A stretch of 64,000 nt of DNA from Reyranella massiliensis 521. GTDB lineage: Bacteria > Pseudomonadota > Alphaproteobacteria > Reyranellales > Reyranellaceae. The notes under the pieces were generated by a model. The model was not told the DNA's origin, made no database searches, and saw nothing but the letters and a program-made list of their open reading frames with translations. The position numbers and the translations under genes are program-made. Location of the stretch: the NCBI RefSeq assembly GCF_000312425.1, contig NZ_HE997181.1:3198729-3262728 (forward strand), read 5' to 3'. Shown piece by piece: positions 17,647-27,800 of the stretch (its first letter is position 1; every line of letters begins with the position of its first letter).

Positions 17647-18219
17647 CTAGGCTTTGGGCACCATCTTCTTCCTGGTCTCTTCATCGACGGCAGCGCGTAT
17701 CTGCCTGAACAGGTCGCGACTGTCGGTGTATTTTCGGCCGTAGGCGAGGTTGAACGCGTAGTCGAAGTCGGGGGCGTTGCGCCCCTGATTGTGCTGGATG
17801 AGGGTTTCGATCTTGTCCAAGGCCTTGGCAGCCCGCCCTTCCGGCGACGAGGCATTCTCGTACTCGTCCCATAGGGCCAGGAATTCGGCGCTAGTCTCGG
17901 GCGGCAAGGGCGACATCAACTGCAGGAGATCGGCGCGCTCGCGGCTGGCCTTGCCCGTCTGCCCAGCTTGCGCGGTCGCAGGAATGTCGCCGTTTATCGC
18001 CTCGCCAAGATCGTGGAGGATGCAGATCTTGAGCAGCTTCAGAAAATCGAGATCGCCAAGCTCGTCCTGAAACACCATCGCCAAGAGGCAGAGGCGCCAC
18101 GTATGCTCGGCGGTGCTCTCGCGCCGCGCCTTGGAGGTGTACGAATTCCGGAGGACGTCCTTCAGCCGTTCGGCTTCCCGAATGAAATCGAGGCGCTTCC
18201 GAATATCCGCAGGTTTCAT
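17647..18219 (-). CDS. HD-domain phosphohydrolase (YfbR/HDDC2-like)
   Basis: The protein has 190 residues. ESTAEHTWRLCLLAM (His39), CILHDLGEAINGDIP (His69, Asp70, Glu73) and a later Asp in ALDKIETLIQH make the metal-binding HD site. The family includes 5'-deoxynucleotidases and other nucleotide phosphatases. Its ATG overlaps the cbpM stop (ATGA), so it is translated with the chaperone genes; the functional link is not clear. Confidence 0.9.
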   Translation of the reverse strand: MKPADIRKRLDFIREAERLKDVLRNSYTSKARRESTAEHTWRLCLLAMVFQDELGDLDFLKLLKICILHDLGEAINGDIPATAQAGQTGKASRERADLLQLMSPLPPETSAEFLALWDEYENASSPEGRAAKALDKIETLIQHNQGRNAPDFDYAFNLAYGRKYTDSRDLFRQIRAAVDEETRKKMVPKA

Positions 18220-18548
18220 GCCCTCGCCGTCAGCCGCACCAGCGCCTGTGCGATGGCCTCGCGTGTCGCCGCCGGCTGCTCGGCGATCGCATGACCCAGC
18301 AGGTCGAGCTGGCGGCGCAGCGTGTTCACCTGATCGACCAAGTCGACGATGGTCTCCACGGACTCATCGTCAAAGCCCATCTCGTCGACGAGTTCGGCCA
18401 GCAGACATGCGCGCGCTACATCGATCTGCTCGAAGCTCCAGGCCTCCACGCTGCCGGTTGGACGCAGCAGGCCGCGCGCTACCCAGCGCTCGACATGGAG
18501 GGTTGTGAGCCGACGGTGCTGGCGCAGCAGTTCGTCGAGGGTCGTCAT
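18216..18548 (-). CDS. cbpM: Chaperone modulator CbpM
   Basis: The protein has 110 residues. A MerR-like helical start (VERWVARGLLRP) and a C-terminal coiled coil (VETIVDLVDQVNTLRRQLDLL) are as in CbpM, which binds the J-domain of CbpA and inhibits its co-chaperone and DNA-binding activities. It sits between the cbpA-like and HD genes with ATGA overlaps on both sides, the expected context. Confidence 0.85.
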   Translation of the reverse strand: MTTLDELLRQHRRLTTLHVERWVARGLLRPTGSVEAWSFEQIDVARACLLAELVDEMGFDDESVETIVDLVDQVNTLRRQLDLLGHAIAEQPAATREAIAQALVRLTARA

Positions 18549-19480
18549 GTGAACTGCTCCATCTCCTTTCGCGGATCGTAGCTACGCCCCGCCTCCCAGC
18601 CGCCGAGAAACTCCTTCAGCTTCTCATCCGGCTGTTCGGGCAACACGACCTTGAGCTTCACATACTGGTCGCCGCGCTGGCCGGATCGGCGATCGAGCAG
18701 ACCGCGGCCCTTGAGACGCAGCGACGTGCCGGTGTTGGAGCCCGCCGGCACGTTCAGCATCACCGGACCGCCTACGGTCGGTACCCGCACCTTACCACCC
18801 AGGGCCGCTTCGGTAAGTGTCACCGGCAGATCGACATGGATATCGTTGTCGCGTGTCTGGAAGAAGGCATGCGGCTCGACACGAATCTCGACATAGGCGT
18901 CGCCGGCAGGCCGGCCCTGGCTGCCGGGCATACCCTGCCCCTTCAGCCGAAGGGTCTGGCCGTCGCTCATTCCTTCGGGAATGTCGATATCGAGGGTCTT
19001 GCCGTCGGGTAGATCGACCCGCTGCTTGCCGCCCCGTGCGGCGACGAGAAACGGCACGCGCAGACTGTAGGTCACCGGCATGCCGCTCATGTCGAATCCT
19101 CCGGCACCGTGCCCGCCGGCCCCGAAACCGCGACGCTCGCCGAACATCTCCGAGAAGATCCCCCCCATGTCGACGAAGGAGTCGTGGGCGCCGGCGCGCT
19201 CGTACTTGCCGCCAAAGCCCCCCGCCTGATCGCGATAGAAGCCGCGCGGCGGCACCTCCTGCCCCGTGGCATCGATTTCGCCGGCATCGAAGCGGCGGCG
19301 TTTCTCGGGATCGGACAGCAGGTCGTTGGCCTGGCTGATCTCCTTGAACTTTGCCTCGGCTGCCTTGTCGCCGGGGTTGAGGTCGGGATGGTGCTTCTTG
19401 GCGAGCTGGCGAAACGCCTTGCGGATATCGTCCTCCGAGGCGGTCCTCGGCACGCCCAGGACGGAATACGGGTCGGTCAT
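18545..19480 (-). CDS. cbpA: DnaJ C-terminal domain chaperone (CbpA-like)
   Basis: The protein has 311 residues. The J-domain (residues 1-70) carries KKHHPDLNPGD; a Gly/Phe-rich stretch (RGFGAGGHGAGGFDMSGM) follows, then two beta-sandwich client-binding domains (RGGKQRVDLPDGK and PTVGGPVMLNVPAG). There is no zinc-finger region, so it is a class B DnaJ/CbpA. It would stimulate DnaK ATPase activity and is probably restrained by CbpM encoded next. Confidence 0.94.
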   Translation of the reverse strand: MTDPYSVLGVPRTASEDDIRKAFRQLAKKHHPDLNPGDKAAEAKFKEISQANDLLSDPEKRRRFDAGEIDATGQEVPPRGFYRDQAGGFGGKYERAGAHDSFVDMGGIFSEMFGERRGFGAGGHGAGGFDMSGMPVTYSLRVPFLVAARGGKQRVDLPDGKTLDIDIPEGMSDGQTLRLKGQGMPGSQGRPAGDAYVEIRVEPHAFFQTRDNDIHVDLPVTLTEAALGGKVRVPTVGGPVMLNVPAGSNTGTSLRLKGRGLLDRRSGQRGDQYVKLKVVLPEQPDEKLKEFLGGWEAGRSYDPRKEMEQFT

Positions 19481-19510
19481 GTCCCTACAGATGTGGTGTG
19501 AATTCGTTGC

Positions 19511-20515
19511 TTACAAGTACGGCCGGCAACCTGTCTCCTCGAGCACCGGCTCCAGCCGGCGACGCGCGGCCTCCGGCAAGGCGGCAAATTTCTTACATAT
19601 GGCGTCATAGCATTTGCCCTGGTAGCGAAACGGCGCTTGGGCATAGGGGTGCCCGAGCAGCTCCACCTCCAACGACTCCCGCCCCTCCTGAAGGGCCTGC
19701 GCATTGGCTGCGAGAAACGGCAGGTACGTCGCCGCCGCGTGGCGCAGCAGGCTCGTCACGCCGTGAGGCAACGGCGCATCGGCGTCGATCCACGCCCCCT
19801 CGATGCCGGAGGCGTCGTCGAGCCGCATCAGCCAGCAGAACACGTCGGCGGCCCGGTCGCGCATCTCGGCGGCCGGCGTCGGGTCGACCGAGAGGATCTG
19901 AAGCTGGCCATAGATGCCGAAGTCGCCGAGCGACGGGCGCGAGCCCAGCAGGAACGGCAGGGTGCGGACATGGCTGTCGAGCGTCTCGAGCACGAAGCGG
20001 TAGCTTTCCTCGATCACCGGCCGGTTCTGCTCGGTGCAGCCGACCAGCGCCATGCGCCCGACCTGACGGTCGTTGAACGCGGTCATGGCTGCACGCCGCT
20101 CGTCCTCTGCCATCACCGGATCGCGCGAACTCACCACCCAGGTCTGGGCGAAAGCCCGGTCCGCCGCATAGTACCAGCGGTAATGGAACATGATCTTGGT
20201 GAGCCACTCGTCGCCGAAATCCTCGAGCAGGTCGCTGACGAAGGCGAGGCCGGGGTCGTCGGGAACGACCGAGCGGGCGCCGGGATGCTCGCGCTCCAGG
20301 GCATAGGCGAGCGGCGTCGAGTCGTTCATCAGGCGCCCGTCGGGAAAGCGCAGCACCGGGATCACCGGCGGCAGACCCGCAGCGACTGCAACGTCGCGCG
20401 GCGATCCCACCGCGTCCCATATGAAGGGCAGGCGGCGGTAACGCATCAGCGCCCGCATTTTCACCGAGTAGGGCGACGGATCGAAGCCATGCAGCGTATA
20501 GACGCCGCCGCTCAT
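19511..20515 (-). CDS. Glutathione S-transferase family protein (long form)
   Basis: The protein has 334 residues, longer than the usual 200-220. The N-terminal thioredoxin fold begins VYTLHGFDPSPYSVKMRALM, with the SPYS active-site turn; PVLRFPDGRLMNDSTPLA supplies the glutathione-contact segment. A helical C-terminal domain includes LLGSRPSLGDFGIYGQL. The remaining 80 residues have no clear counterpart. Its ATG overlaps the stop of the acyl-CoA dehydrogenase gene, suggesting a shared pathway. Confidence 0.88.
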   Translation of the reverse strand: MSGGVYTLHGFDPSPYSVKMRALMRYRRLPFIWDAVGSPRDVAVAAGLPPVIPVLRFPDGRLMNDSTPLAYALEREHPGARSVVPDDPGLAFVSDLLEDFGDEWLTKIMFHYRWYYAADRAFAQTWVVSSRDPVMAEDERRAAMTAFNDRQVGRMALVGCTEQNRPVIEESYRFVLETLDSHVRTLPFLLGSRPSLGDFGIYGQLQILSVDPTPAAEMRDRAADVFCWLMRLDDASGIEGAWIDADAPLPHGVTSLLRHAAATYLPFLAANAQALQEGRESLEVELLGHPYAQAPFRYQGKCYDAICKKFAALPEAARRRLEPVLEETGCRPYL

Positions 20516-21720
20516 AGGCCGAGCACCGCCTTGGCGATGATGTTGCGCTGGATCTCGTTGGAGCCCGCGTAGATCGTCGATGCGCGGTTGTTGAGATAGA
20601 GCGGCATGGCCGTCAGCCCCGCCTCCGGCGTCACCGTCGGCTCGTTGTGGCCGAGCAGGCGGGCCTCCGGCTCGAAGGGGGCGGCGTACCAGGCCAGCGC
20701 CTCGACACCGAGGTGATCCAGCCGCTGCAGGGTCTCGCTGCCTCTGATCTTCATGGCGGAGGAGATCGCGCCGGGATTGCGGCCCTTGCTGAGATCCGAG
20801 AGGACCTGCATCTCGATCATCTCCAGCGCCTGGATCTCCATTTCGGTTTCGGCCAGGCGCTCGGCGAAGCCGCGCTCCTCGATCAGCCGCCCCGAACCGT
20901 CGGCCGCCTCTTCCTTGGCGATGCGCCGCACATCCTCGATGCGGGCGTAGAGGTTCGGGGTGTAGGCTTCGCCGCCGCGCTCGAATTCGAGCAAATACTT
21001 GGCCACCGTCCAGCCGGCATTTTCCGGGCCGATGCGATTGGCGACAGGGGTGCGGACATTGTCGAAAAAGACCTGGTTGACCTCGTGGTCGCCCGCCAGG
21101 GTCAGGATCGGCGCCACGGAAAGCCCGGGAGTCTTCATCGAGTCGATCAGCACGAAGGAGATGCCGTCCTGTGGCTTGCCCTCGGTCGAAGTGCGCACGA
21201 GACAGAACATGTGATCGGCGACATGGGCTCCGGTCGTCCAGATCTTGGTGCCGTTGATCACGTAGTCGTCGCCGTCCTGCACGGCGCGGGTCTTGAGGCT
21301 CGCGAGGTCGGAGCCCGACCCCGGCTCGGAATAGCCCTGGCAGAAGACGATATCGCCCGCCACGATGCGCGGCAGGTACTTGGCCTTCTGCTCCGGCGTG
21401 CCGAACTTCATGATGACGGGGCCGACCATGCGCAGCCCCATCGAGAAGATTCGCGGCGCGTCAGCCGCTGTGCACTCTCGGGAGAAGATGTAGCGCTGGG
21501 TAGCATTCCAGCCGGTGCCACCATATTCCTTGGGCCAGTTGGCGGCCGACCAGCCCTTCTTGGCAAGGACCCTGTGCCAGCGTCGCCCCGCTTCGAAATC
21601 GGCAAAGACCCCGCCCGTCTTGCGGCCGGCCTCGCGCAGGTCTTCGGTCAGATGCTCGTCGAGAAAGCCCCGCACCTCATCGCGAAAGGACTGGTCCTCT
21701 GCACTCAGAGCTAGATCCAT
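20512..21720 (-). CDS. Acyl-CoA dehydrogenase family protein
   Basis: The protein has 402 residues: the N-terminal helical domain, then FCQGYSEPGSGSDLASLKT in the flavin-binding beta domain, VINGTKIWTTGAHVADH, and a C-terminal helical part ending RASTIYAGSNEIQRNIIAKAVLGL. These are typical of CaiA/FadE-type flavoproteins that introduce an alpha,beta double bond into acyl-CoA. ATG 21720 is preceded by GGAGAAACG. No matching CoA ligase or ETF is adjacent. Confidence 0.95.
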   Translation of the reverse strand: MDLALSAEDQSFRDEVRGFLDEHLTEDLREAGRKTGGVFADFEAGRRWHRVLAKKGWSAANWPKEYGGTGWNATQRYIFSRECTAADAPRIFSMGLRMVGPVIMKFGTPEQKAKYLPRIVAGDIVFCQGYSEPGSGSDLASLKTRAVQDGDDYVINGTKIWTTGAHVADHMFCLVRTSTEGKPQDGISFVLIDSMKTPGLSVAPILTLAGDHEVNQVFFDNVRTPVANRIGPENAGWTVAKYLLEFERGGEAYTPNLYARIEDVRRIAKEEAADGSGRLIEERGFAERLAETEMEIQALEMIEMQVLSDLSKGRNPGAISSAMKIRGSETLQRLDHLGVEALAWYAAPFEPEARLLGHNEPTVTPEAGLTAMPLYLNNRASTIYAGSNEIQRNIIAKAVLGL

Positions 21721-21854
21721 TGGCGTTTCTCCATTCCGTCTTTCTCGAAGGCTAGCGATCCCCCACCATTGCCGTCCAGTGCATGGCTGACAGATGCTTC
21801 CGACGGGCGGTATGCTTTTTGCCTCGCCCTGCGTAGACCAACGCGGAGATCGCC

Positions 21855-22751
21855 ATGTATCGGCTTCTCGGTTTGCTTGCCCTTCTGCTGGCTGCCATCC
21901 CCGCGGCGGCGCAGGACAAGAAGGAAGTCGATCTGGCGCTGGTTCTGGCGATCGACATTTCGGGCAGCATCGACCCCGACGAGGCCCGGCTGCAGCGCCA
22001 GGGCTATGTCGAGGCGTTTCGCGATCCGGTCATCGTCAAGGCCATCTTGGGCGGCAATCACGGTCGTATCGCCATCGCCTATTTCGAATGGTCCGACGCC
22101 TGGGTGCAGAAGCTCCTGATCGACTGGACGCTGCTCGATTCCGAAGCCGCCATCGACGCTTTCGCCCGCCGTCTCAGCGACGCGCCCATCTCGATCGCCC
22201 GCCGCACCTCGATCAGCGGCGCCATACGCTATGCCGTTCCGATGTATGGCCGCCTTCCCTACGAGCCGGAACGCAAGGTGCTCGACATCTCGGGCGATGG
22301 CTCGAACAACGACGGGGGCCTCGTCACCGACCTGCGCCACGATGCCCTGAAGGAACGGATCGTCATCAACGGACTGCCGATCATGAACGGCCGGCCCAAT
22401 CCATTCGGATTTCCGGCCGAGGACGATCTCGACAAGTATTACCTCCATTGCGTCACGGGCGGGCCCCGCTCCTTCGTGGAGGTCGCGCGGAGCTTCGAGG
22501 ATTTCCCCAGGGCCATCCGCAAGAAGCTTCTTCAGGAGGTCGCCGATATCGGCCCACTGAACGACTTCGACATTGGGGATCTGGGCGTTGAACGCCACGG
22601 TGTGCAGCTTGCCCAAAGCAGCCGCCGGCCGCCGCGTAACGACGAAGACTACACCCGCTTCGTGCAGCCGGAATACGAGCTCGGCTGCGACGTCGGAGAG
22701 CGCCGTAGCCGCGATTTCTGGCAACGCCGTTTCGGCGTAACGCCAGACTGA
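21855..22751 (+). CDS. DUF1194 (von Willebrand factor A-like) secreted protein
   Basis: The protein has 298 residues. A signal peptide (LLGLLALLLAAIPAAAQ) is followed by VDLALVLAIDISGSIDPDEA, a vWA MIDAS motif (D-x-S-x-S), and VLDISGDGSNNDGG, as in DUF1194. It is probably a periplasmic metal-dependent adhesion-type domain with an unknown partner. It is transcribed toward the NRPS operon but ends 236 bases before it. Confidence 0.9.
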   Translation: MYRLLGLLALLLAAIPAAAQDKKEVDLALVLAIDISGSIDPDEARLQRQGYVEAFRDPVIVKAILGGNHGRIAIAYFEWSDAWVQKLLIDWTLLDSEAAIDAFARRLSDAPISIARRTSISGAIRYAVPMYGRLPYEPERKVLDISGDGSNNDGGLVTDLRHDALKERIVINGLPIMNGRPNPFGFPAEDDLDKYYLHCVTGGPRSFVEVARSFEDFPRAIRKKLLQEVADIGPLNDFDIGDLGVERHGVQLAQSSRRPPRNDEDYTRFVQPEYELGCDVGERRSRDFWQRRFGVTPD

Positions 22752-22843
22752 CGCACGCATTCCCTGAGTTGCCGGTGAATAAAGATGCGTCAATAGCGCC
22801 AATATCGTGCGGCAGACAATCGAGCGTTAATCACCATGAGAAT

Positions 22844-22859
22844 AAGGCATTTCTGCCTT
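22844..22859 (+). repeat. Short hairpin downstream of the DUF1194 gene
   Basis: AAGGCA-TTTC-TGCCTT is a perfect 6-base stem with a 4-base loop, followed by TATCGCATTT. It may contribute to termination after the DUF1194 gene, but the stem is short and the following T run is missing. Confidence 0.35.
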
Positions 22860-22881
22860 TATCGCATTTGAAATGAAGTAA

Positions 22882-22909
22882 TTGACGACACACGTATTGT
22901 TAGTATATG
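22882..22909 (+). promoter_or_regulatory. Candidate promoter of the NRPS/PKS operon
   Basis: TTGACG (22882-22887) and TATATG (22904-22909) are 16 bases apart in an AT-rich island within otherwise GC-rich DNA, 79 bases before the first NRPS start. It is the only promoter-like pair I see before the four-gene operon. Confidence 0.45.
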
Positions 22910-22929
22910 TCACTCTTGGGATGGCCGTT

Positions 22930-22953
22930 CGCATCGGTTGGGGAACCGATGCG
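22930..22953 (+). promoter_or_regulatory. Strong hairpin in the predicted NRPS leader
   Basis: A perfect 10-base stem (CGCATCGGTT with AACCGATGCG) closes a GGGG loop. It ends 34 bases before the A-PCP start and lies between the candidate promoter and the ribosome site. No T run follows, so it is not a standard terminator; mRNA stabilisation or a protein-binding site is possible. Confidence 0.5.
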
Positions 22954-22987
22954 GCAACCGCGGCCTTAAAGTGTGGGAAGGGTACAG

Positions 22988-24889
22988 ATGGCTGGGTTGG
23001 CACCCGGCGTAGCGCTGTCTGTCGAGCGTTGCGGCGAAGATACCTTCGACTTTGGGACTACGGGTAGCACGATCACCGACCGCTTTGCCGCAACCGTCAA
23101 GGCTGCGGCGGCGTCGGTCGCCGTCCTGCAACGGGCTGAGGCCCTGACATATGCCGAACTCGATCGGCGGTCGAACCGTCTTGCGCGCCATCTGCGAGCC
23201 CAAGGCGTCATTGCGGGCGATCTGGTTGCCCTGCACGCCGGTCGTTCCATCAACTCGCTGATCGCCATATTGGCCACCCTGAAGCTGGGCGCTGCCTACG
23301 CGCCGCTCGACCCGGCTGCACCGGCAGACTATCAGGCTTGGCTGTTGCGGGACTGCGGAGCCAGGATTGTCCTCGCTGCCGCCGGCACCCCGCACGACCT
23401 CCCCCTCCCGACGCTCGACCTCGAGGAGGCGCTCTCGGCCAGCGAAGTCGAGGACGATTCCGCCCTGGAGCATGTCTGCCACCCCGACGACATTGCCTAT
23501 GTAATGTACACTTCAGGGTCGACAGGCCGGCCCAAAGGTGTGCGGATTCCCCATCGTGCCGTAGTGCGATTGGTCACCGACCAGACCTACGCGCGGTTTG
23601 CGGCCGACGAAGTCCTTCTGCACGCGGCCCCTCTGTTTTTCGACGCCAGCACTTTCGAGATCTGGGGCACGCTCCTGCATGGCGCCCTGGGCGTCATCGT
23701 CGACGACGATCGTGTCTCGTTGCAGCGGCTCGCCGACACGATCCGCCGGCATCGCGTTACCACGGCCTGGTTCACGGCCGGCCTGTTCCATCTGCTCGTC
23801 GAGCATCAGCTCGATTCTCTGCGCGGCCTGCGCCAGATTCTGGCCGGTGGCGACACCCTCTCGCCGTCTTGCGTGCTGCGGGCGCAGGCGGCCCTTCCGG
23901 ACTGCCAGATCATCAATGGCTACGGGCCGACCGAGAACACGACGTTTACCTGCTGCTACCGCGTTCCTGCCGGTGGCTGGGGCGGAGGGCCGGTCCCCAT
24001 CGGCACCCCCATCAACGGCACCTACGTGCGCCTGCTCGACGACGAGATGCGGCCCGTACCGGATGGCGAGATCGGCATGCTCTATGCCGGCGGCCTCGGT
24101 CTCGCGTCGGGCTATCTCGGCGGCGCGCATCAGTCCTCGGATGCCTTCACGGCCGACCCCCTCCACCCTGAAGCCATGCTCTATCGCACCGGCGACCTCG
24201 CGCGCCGGCGGGCCGATGGAGCGCTCGATTTCCTGGGCCGCCGGGACCGTCAGGTGAAGATCGACGGCAAGCGCATCGAGCCGGGTGAAATCGAGGAGAC
24301 CCTCCGCCGCTGCAACGGGATCGCCGACGCTGTGGTGACGGCAACCAGGCCCAGCGCCGGCGGCCCCGTTCTGACAGCCTATGTCAAGCCGGCGGCCGAG
24401 TCCGACAACCGCACGATGCTTGCCTCGGATGCGCGCATGGGCCTACTGCGCGCCCTCCCGCCGCACATGCAGCCGTCGCGTATCGTCGTTCTGGATGAGT
24501 TTCCGCTGAAGGCCAGTGGCAAGATCGACTATGATCGCCTGCCTGCACCGCGTCCGCTTCCCGAAACGACGGCGCTGTTCGGGGGCGACGAGACCCAGCG
24601 CACGCTGACCGGCATTTTCTCGCGCGTACTGGGCGTGAGGGAGATTGGATTGGACGCCAACTTCTTTGACCTCGGAGCGACTTCGCTCAAGCTGGTCGAG
24701 GCGCACGCTGCCATCGCGCGCACCTGGCCGGGCACCAGCGTGGTCGCGCTTTTCCGTCATTCCACCATCCGCGAACTGGCACGGGCCATCGACGGTCGCG
24801 GGGCTTCGCCCCAGGCCGCCGTACAGCTTCGCAGCCAGCAGCAGGCAGCCGCGCTCAGGAGGATGCAACGCACTCGGCTGGTGCGATGA
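22988..24889 (+). CDS. Stand-alone NRPS loading protein: adenylation domain plus peptidyl carrier
   Basis: The protein has 633 residues. The adenylation domain (about 25-530) has A3 YTSGSTGRPKG (174-184), A4 FDASTFEIW, A5 NGYGPTEN, A7 YRTGDLARR, A8 GRRDRQVKIDGKRIEPGE and A10 Lys512 in KASGKID. The carrier domain (about 540-610) carries the phosphopantetheine Ser566 in LGATSLK. There is no condensation domain, so it loads the first monomer. Aligning with GrsA by eye gives pocket residues DAFWLGGTFK, one step from the valine code DAFWIGGTFK as I remember it. ATG 22988 (GAAGGG upstream) is preferred to GTG 22973. The stop overlaps the next ATG. Confidence 0.93.
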   Translation: MAGLAPGVALSVERCGEDTFDFGTTGSTITDRFAATVKAAAASVAVLQRAEALTYAELDRRSNRLARHLRAQGVIAGDLVALHAGRSINSLIAILATLKLGAAYAPLDPAAPADYQAWLLRDCGARIVLAAAGTPHDLPLPTLDLEEALSASEVEDDSALEHVCHPDDIAYVMYTSGSTGRPKGVRIPHRAVVRLVTDQTYARFAADEVLLHAAPLFFDASTFEIWGTLLHGALGVIVDDDRVSLQRLADTIRRHRVTTAWFTAGLFHLLVEHQLDSLRGLRQILAGGDTLSPSCVLRAQAALPDCQIINGYGPTENTTFTCCYRVPAGGWGGGPVPIGTPINGTYVRLLDDEMRPVPDGEIGMLYAGGLGLASGYLGGAHQSSDAFTADPLHPEAMLYRTGDLARRRADGALDFLGRRDRQVKIDGKRIEPGEIEETLRRCNGIADAVVTATRPSAGGPVLTAYVKPAAESDNRTMLASDARMGLLRALPPHMQPSRIVVLDEFPLKASGKIDYDRLPAPRPLPETTALFGGDETQRTLTGIFSRVLGVREIGLDANFFDLGATSLKLVEAHAAIARTWPGTSVVALFRHSTIRELARAIDGRGASPQAAVQLRSQQQAAALRRMQRTRLVR

Positions 24890-27800
24890 ACATCCCGGAA
24901 AATGCCGTTGCCGTCATTGGACTGGCGGGCCGGTTTCCCGGCGCCAACGACGTCGCCCAGTTCTGGCGCAACATACGCGCAGGCGTAACCTCGGTTACGC
25001 GTTTTTCCGATGCCGAGCTGGAAGATTCGTTCAGCGCCGACATTCGCCACAATCCAAACTTCGTGCGCGCGCGTCCGATTCTGAAAGACGCCGACAAGTT
25101 CGATGCCGAGTTCTTCGGCATGCTGCCACGCGAGGCTGCGCTCACCGACCCCCAGCACCGGCTGATGCTGGAATGCGCTTGGACGGCCCTCGAGGACGCC
25201 GGCTACGATCCTGCAACATATTCCGGTTCGATCGGCGTATTCGCCGGATCGAGCATGAACACCTACCTGCTGACCAACGTTCTGGCCGAGCGGCTGACTG
25301 CCGACGACTTCGCCAGCGACTATCAGGTCGGCTCCTACGACGCGCTGCTCGGCGCGCTTTCGGATACGCTGGCAACACGCATCGCCTACAAGCTGAACCT
25401 GCGCGGGCCGGCCATGACCGTGCAGAGCGCCTGCTCGACCTCGCTGCTTGCGATCGCGCAGGCCTGCCAGAGCTTGCTGCTTTACCAGTCGGACATGGCG
25501 CTGGCCGGCGGCGTCTCGATCACCTTCCCGCAGAAGCGCGGCTACATGCACCAGGAGGGCGGCATGGTCTCGCCGGACGGCGTGTGCCGGCCGTTCGACG
25601 TCAATGCCGCCGGCACGATCTTCGGCGACGGCGCCGCCATCGTGCTGCTGAAGCGCCTGGCCGACGCGATCGACGACGGCGATCACATCTACGCTGTGAT
25701 CCGTGGTAGCGCCGTCAACAACGACGGCAGCGACAAGGTCGGCTTCACCGCACCGAGCGTTCGCGGCCAGTCCGAAGTCATCGCATCGGCCATCGCCATG
25801 GCCGGCATCGGACCGGAAACGATCGGCTATGTCGAATGCCATGGGACGGCAACGCCGCTGGGCGACCCGATCGAGTTCGACGGACTGATGCGCGGCTTCG
25901 GCGTGCACGTGGTCGACAAGCCTTCCTGCGCCCTGGGTTCGGTCAAGGCCAACATTGGCCATCTCGACGCCGCGGCCGGCGTGACGGGCCTGATCAAGGC
26001 GGTGATGGCGCTGCAGCACCGCGAGATCCCGCCGCTGACCAACTTCACGCAGCCGAATCGGCACATCGATCTGGCCGGCAGCCCCTTCTATTTCCCGACG
26101 TCGCTGACGGGCTGGGCGCCGGGTAGCGCGCCGCGGCGGGCCGGCGTCAGCGCGTTCGGCGTCGGTGGCACCAACGTACACGTCGTTCTGGAAGAAGCGC
26201 CGCTCCTGCCCGCCAAGCGCCATGTCGGCCCCCGGCATCGCCGCCATCTGCTACCGCTTTCCGCACGAAACGATGCAGCCCTCGCCGAGGCCGCGACCGC
26301 CCTCGCCGATCATCTGGCGGCCACTCCCGAAATCGCCCTCGAGGACGTCGCCCACACCCTGCAAGCCGGCCGGCGTGCCTTCGACTGCCGCATCGCCGTC
26401 GCCGCCCGTTCGCGCGAGGACGTCGTCAAGGCGTTGCGGACGCCGCCGTCCGCGATCAAGGCGACAGGCCGCGCACCGCTGATCTTCATGTTCCCGGGCC
26501 AGGGTGCGCAAACCGCCGGCATGGCGCGCGATCTTCATCGCGATCACGCACTGTTCCGCGAGCTGGTGGATCAAGGCATCGCCATCGCCTCGCCGATCGT
26601 CGGACCGGAACTGAAAGCGCAGCTCCTCGATCCGAAGGCGGCAAACGGCGACGCCACGCTGTTCGCGCAGCCTGCCCTCTTCATCTTCGAATATGCGCTG
26701 GCGCGGCTCTATATGTCCTGGGGCTTCGAGCCCGATGCCATGGTGGGGCACAGTGTCGGCGAATTCGTCGCCGCGTGCCTCGGCGGTGTGTTCTCGTTCG
26801 ACGAAGGCTGCCGGCTGGTCGCCACGCGCGCGCGCATCATGCAGGCCATGCCGCCCGGCGCCATGCTGGCCGTGCGTTTGCCCGAGGCCGCGTTGAAGGC
26901 CGAGCTGGGCGACGCGCTCGACATCGCCGCGATCAACGCACCGTCGCTCTGTGTCGTTTCGGGTCCGCAGCCGGATATCGACGCTCTCAGCGCGCGGCTC
27001 GACGCGCAGGGTGTGATGACCCGGGCGCTCGCCGTCTCGCACGCCTTCCATTCTCGTGTTCTCGACCCTGTCCTCGGAGACATCGAGCGCGCGGCTGCGG
27101 ACACGACGCTGCTGGCGCCCCAGCGCGCCTTCGTGTCGAGCGTCACCGGCAAGTGGATCGATGCCGCACAAGCGTGCGACCCGAAATATTGGGCGCGTCA
27201 CGGCCGCGAACCCGTGCGCTTTGCCGAAGCACTGGCAACGGTGGCGGCCGAAGGCGAGCCCTTCCTGCTCGAAGTCGGCCCCGGCCGCAATCTCTCGGCG
27301 CTGGCGGCGCAGATCGTCGACCGCCGCAAGCTGCGCGGCGTCGTGGCGAGCCTTCCCGATCCTGAGAACGAAGATCTCGACGGCGCTCTGGCAGCACTTT
27401 GGAGCGCGGGTTTCACCCTCGATTGGACGGCCGTTGGGGCGCCGCAGGGTCGACGCATCTCCCTGCCGACCTATCGCTTCCAGCGCTCGCGCCACTGGAT
27501 CGAACGCACGGCCCGCCCGGTCGCCGCCTCCGCGCCGCCCGTCGCGAAAGCAGTTTCCGCGCCTTCTCCGGCGGCGACCCTCGCTCCCGTGGCCGACACT
27601 ATTCCGGCCGCACGCGCCGATGCCCTACAGGGCGAGATTGTCGGCATTCTGGAGCATCTCTCCGGTGTCTCCGGCATCGATCCGAACGAGCGGTTCGTCG
27701 AGCTCGGCTTCGATTCCCTGCTGCTGGGACAGGTGGCGCGCGCGGTCGAGAAGAAATTCAAGACGCGGATCACGTTCCGGCAGCTCCTGAGGGACATGCC

